Shown here one piece after another: positions 28,975 through 29,826 of a DNA stretch of 29,826 nt (the stretch's first letter is position 1; each line of letters starts with the position of its first letter). The translations under genes and the position numbers were made by a program. This stretch comes from a virus. Location: positions 1 to 29,826 of the IMG/VR virus record IMGVR_UViG_3300035703_000332. One strand, 5' to 3'. Below the pieces are notes generated by a model. The model was given only the letters and a program-made list of their open reading frames with translations, searched no databases and was not told the DNA's origin.

Positions 28975-29826
28975 AGACCCAGAAGGTCCTGGTCGAGGCG
29001 ATCGAGTTCGACGGCAGCACGCAGGCGCGGGCCATGCTCTCCGACGAGGCGGTCGCGGACTACGCGCAGCTGATGGAGTCAGGAACGGAGCTGCCGCCGA
29101 TCGTCGTCTTCCACGACGGCTCCGCCTACTGGCTTGCGGACGGCTACCACCGCTACCACGCGGCGGCGAAGCTTGGCCAAAAGCTGATCCGAGCCGAGGT
29201 TCGCAAGGGGACGAAGGATGAGGCAGCGTGGTTTGCGGCGGGCGCCAACCTCCAGCATGGCCTTCGCCGCACCAACGCGGACAAGCGCCGCGCGGTCGAG
29301 ATGGCGCTGCGGCTTCGGCCGGAGTCATCGGACCGCGCGATCGCCGAGCACTGCGGGGTCAGCGACAAGACCGTCGCGGCGGCGCGAGGGAGCCCGACTG
29401 CGGAAATTCCGCAGTCATATCCGGACGTTGCAGGCGAGCGAGGCACGCCGACCGAGCGTGTCGGCCGAGACGGGCGCACGATCGACACCGCGAAGATCGG
29501 CCGAACGACTTTCGTGCCCCGCAAGGTGGAGCCCGAGCCGGTGCAGCCGCCGCGCCGGGGCGAGACTGCAAACGACGCAACCGGGCACCCGATCCCGGCC
29601 GCGATGGTCGAGCAATGGATGCGCGACAACCGGGCAGCGCTTGATTGGATGGCGGCCCTGCGCGCGTTCGCAAAGCCAGTCCAGGAAGGCCACGACGCGA
29701 GCCTTCCGCTCTTGCGCAGCCTCAACCGGAGCAAGTTCGACGCGATGGTCGACAGCCTCCGGCTCCAGCTCACGCAGATGGTCCGGCCCCACGCCGTCTG
29801 CCCCTACTGCGACGGGCGCGGGCAGG
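28971..29826 (+). CDS. Second ParB-like protein, cut by window end
   Basis: ATG 28971, overlapping the preceding stop (ATGA), with the frame open to the window edge (285 residues seen). The N-terminal part is a ParB-type domain: TELPPIVVFHDGSAYWLADG followed by YHRYHAAAKLGQKLI (the DG-HR-H-A box), then VRKGTKDEAAWFAAGANLQH and GLRRTNADKRRAVEMALRLR. DRAIAEHCGVSDKTVAAARG is a helix-turn-helix. The next 100 residues are Pro/Arg-rich and flexible, then a helical domain leads to the last visible bases, VCPYCDGRGQ, a half zinc site that must continue past the edge. It resembles ParB-like nuclease-domain proteins of actinobacterial and cyanobacterial mobile elements. Probably transcribed with the upstream ParB. 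Confidence 0.85.
   Translation, partial: MKTQKVLVEAIEFDGSTQARAMLSDEAVADYAQLMESGTELPPIVVFHDGSAYWLADGYHRYHAAAKLGQKLIRAEVRKGTKDEAAWFAAGANLQHGLRRTNADKRRAVEMALRLRPESSDRAIAEHCGVSDKTVAAARGSPTAEIPQSYPDVAGERGTPTERVGRDGRTIDTAKIGRTTFVPRKVEPEPVQPPRRGETANDATGHPIPAAMVEQWMRDNRAALDWMAALRAFAKPVQEGHDASLPLLRSLNRSKFDAMVDSLRLQLTQMVRPHAVCPYCDGRGQ

Noticed and set aside
1-29826. CRISPR array, intact tRNA, rRNA or insertion sequence
   Set aside because: No regularly spaced repeats, no complete tRNA cloverleaf, no rRNA-like sequence and no transposase or terminal inverted repeat were found. The tRNA-like segment at 25217-25239 is only a 3' fragment.

Overview
The window is a contiguous, GC-rich (by eye well above 60%) stretch of a tailed temperate phage with lambda/siphovirus-like organisation. 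Nearly every base is coding and most junctions overlap by 1-4 bases (ATGA, GTGA, TGATG). The host is inferred, not proven, to be a planctomycete or close relative. The reasons are a GYF_2 (DUF4339)-type protein at 23077-23832, a domain frequent in that group, and several tail proteins whose sequence style I associate with planctomycete phages and prophages. No host gene is seen.

Layout. 1-152 (-): 5' end of a small early gene. 153-334: divergent intergenic region with a run of 19 G. 335-5000: DNA packaging and portal genes (a small DNA-binding-like protein, terminase with a related N-terminal domain, zinc ribbon, unknown protein, gpW-like joiner, portal). 4970-8486: a protease-capsid fusion, a DUF2190 capsid cement protein, and head-tail connector or tail-terminator proteins. 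8549-9721: tail tube and a G/GT-type pair of tail assembly chaperones in overlapping frames. 9721-10281: lipoprotein with an internal membrane span (spanin-like). 10278-16473: a block of about 6 kb of fibre and receptor-binding genes, ending in a polyglycine adhesin-like protein and two small proteins. 16470-23072: gp10-like protein, tape measure, three distal-tail proteins and a rubredoxin-like zinc protein.

Opposite-strand and lysogeny region. 23077-23832 (-) is the GYF_2 protein, a candidate moron. 23923-24144 (-) is an excisionase-like helix-turn-helix protein, divergent from the tyrosine integrase at 24208-25086. About 130 bp past the integrase, 25217-25239 reads on the minus strand like the 3' end of a tRNA-Ala or tmRNA gene, which makes it a strong attP candidate. 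Phage genes lie on both sides of it and no second copy was noticed, so the sequence is probably the free (virion or circular) form rather than an integrated prophage.

Right arm. 25635-29826 (+) is a recombination/replication operon: Sak4-type RecA-fold ATPase, SSB-like protein ending in IPF, Gp157-like coiled coil, a ParB-like protein with a four-cysteine cluster, and a second ParB-like protein cut by the window end. No endolysin, lysogeny repressor, polymerase or helicase was recognised in the window.
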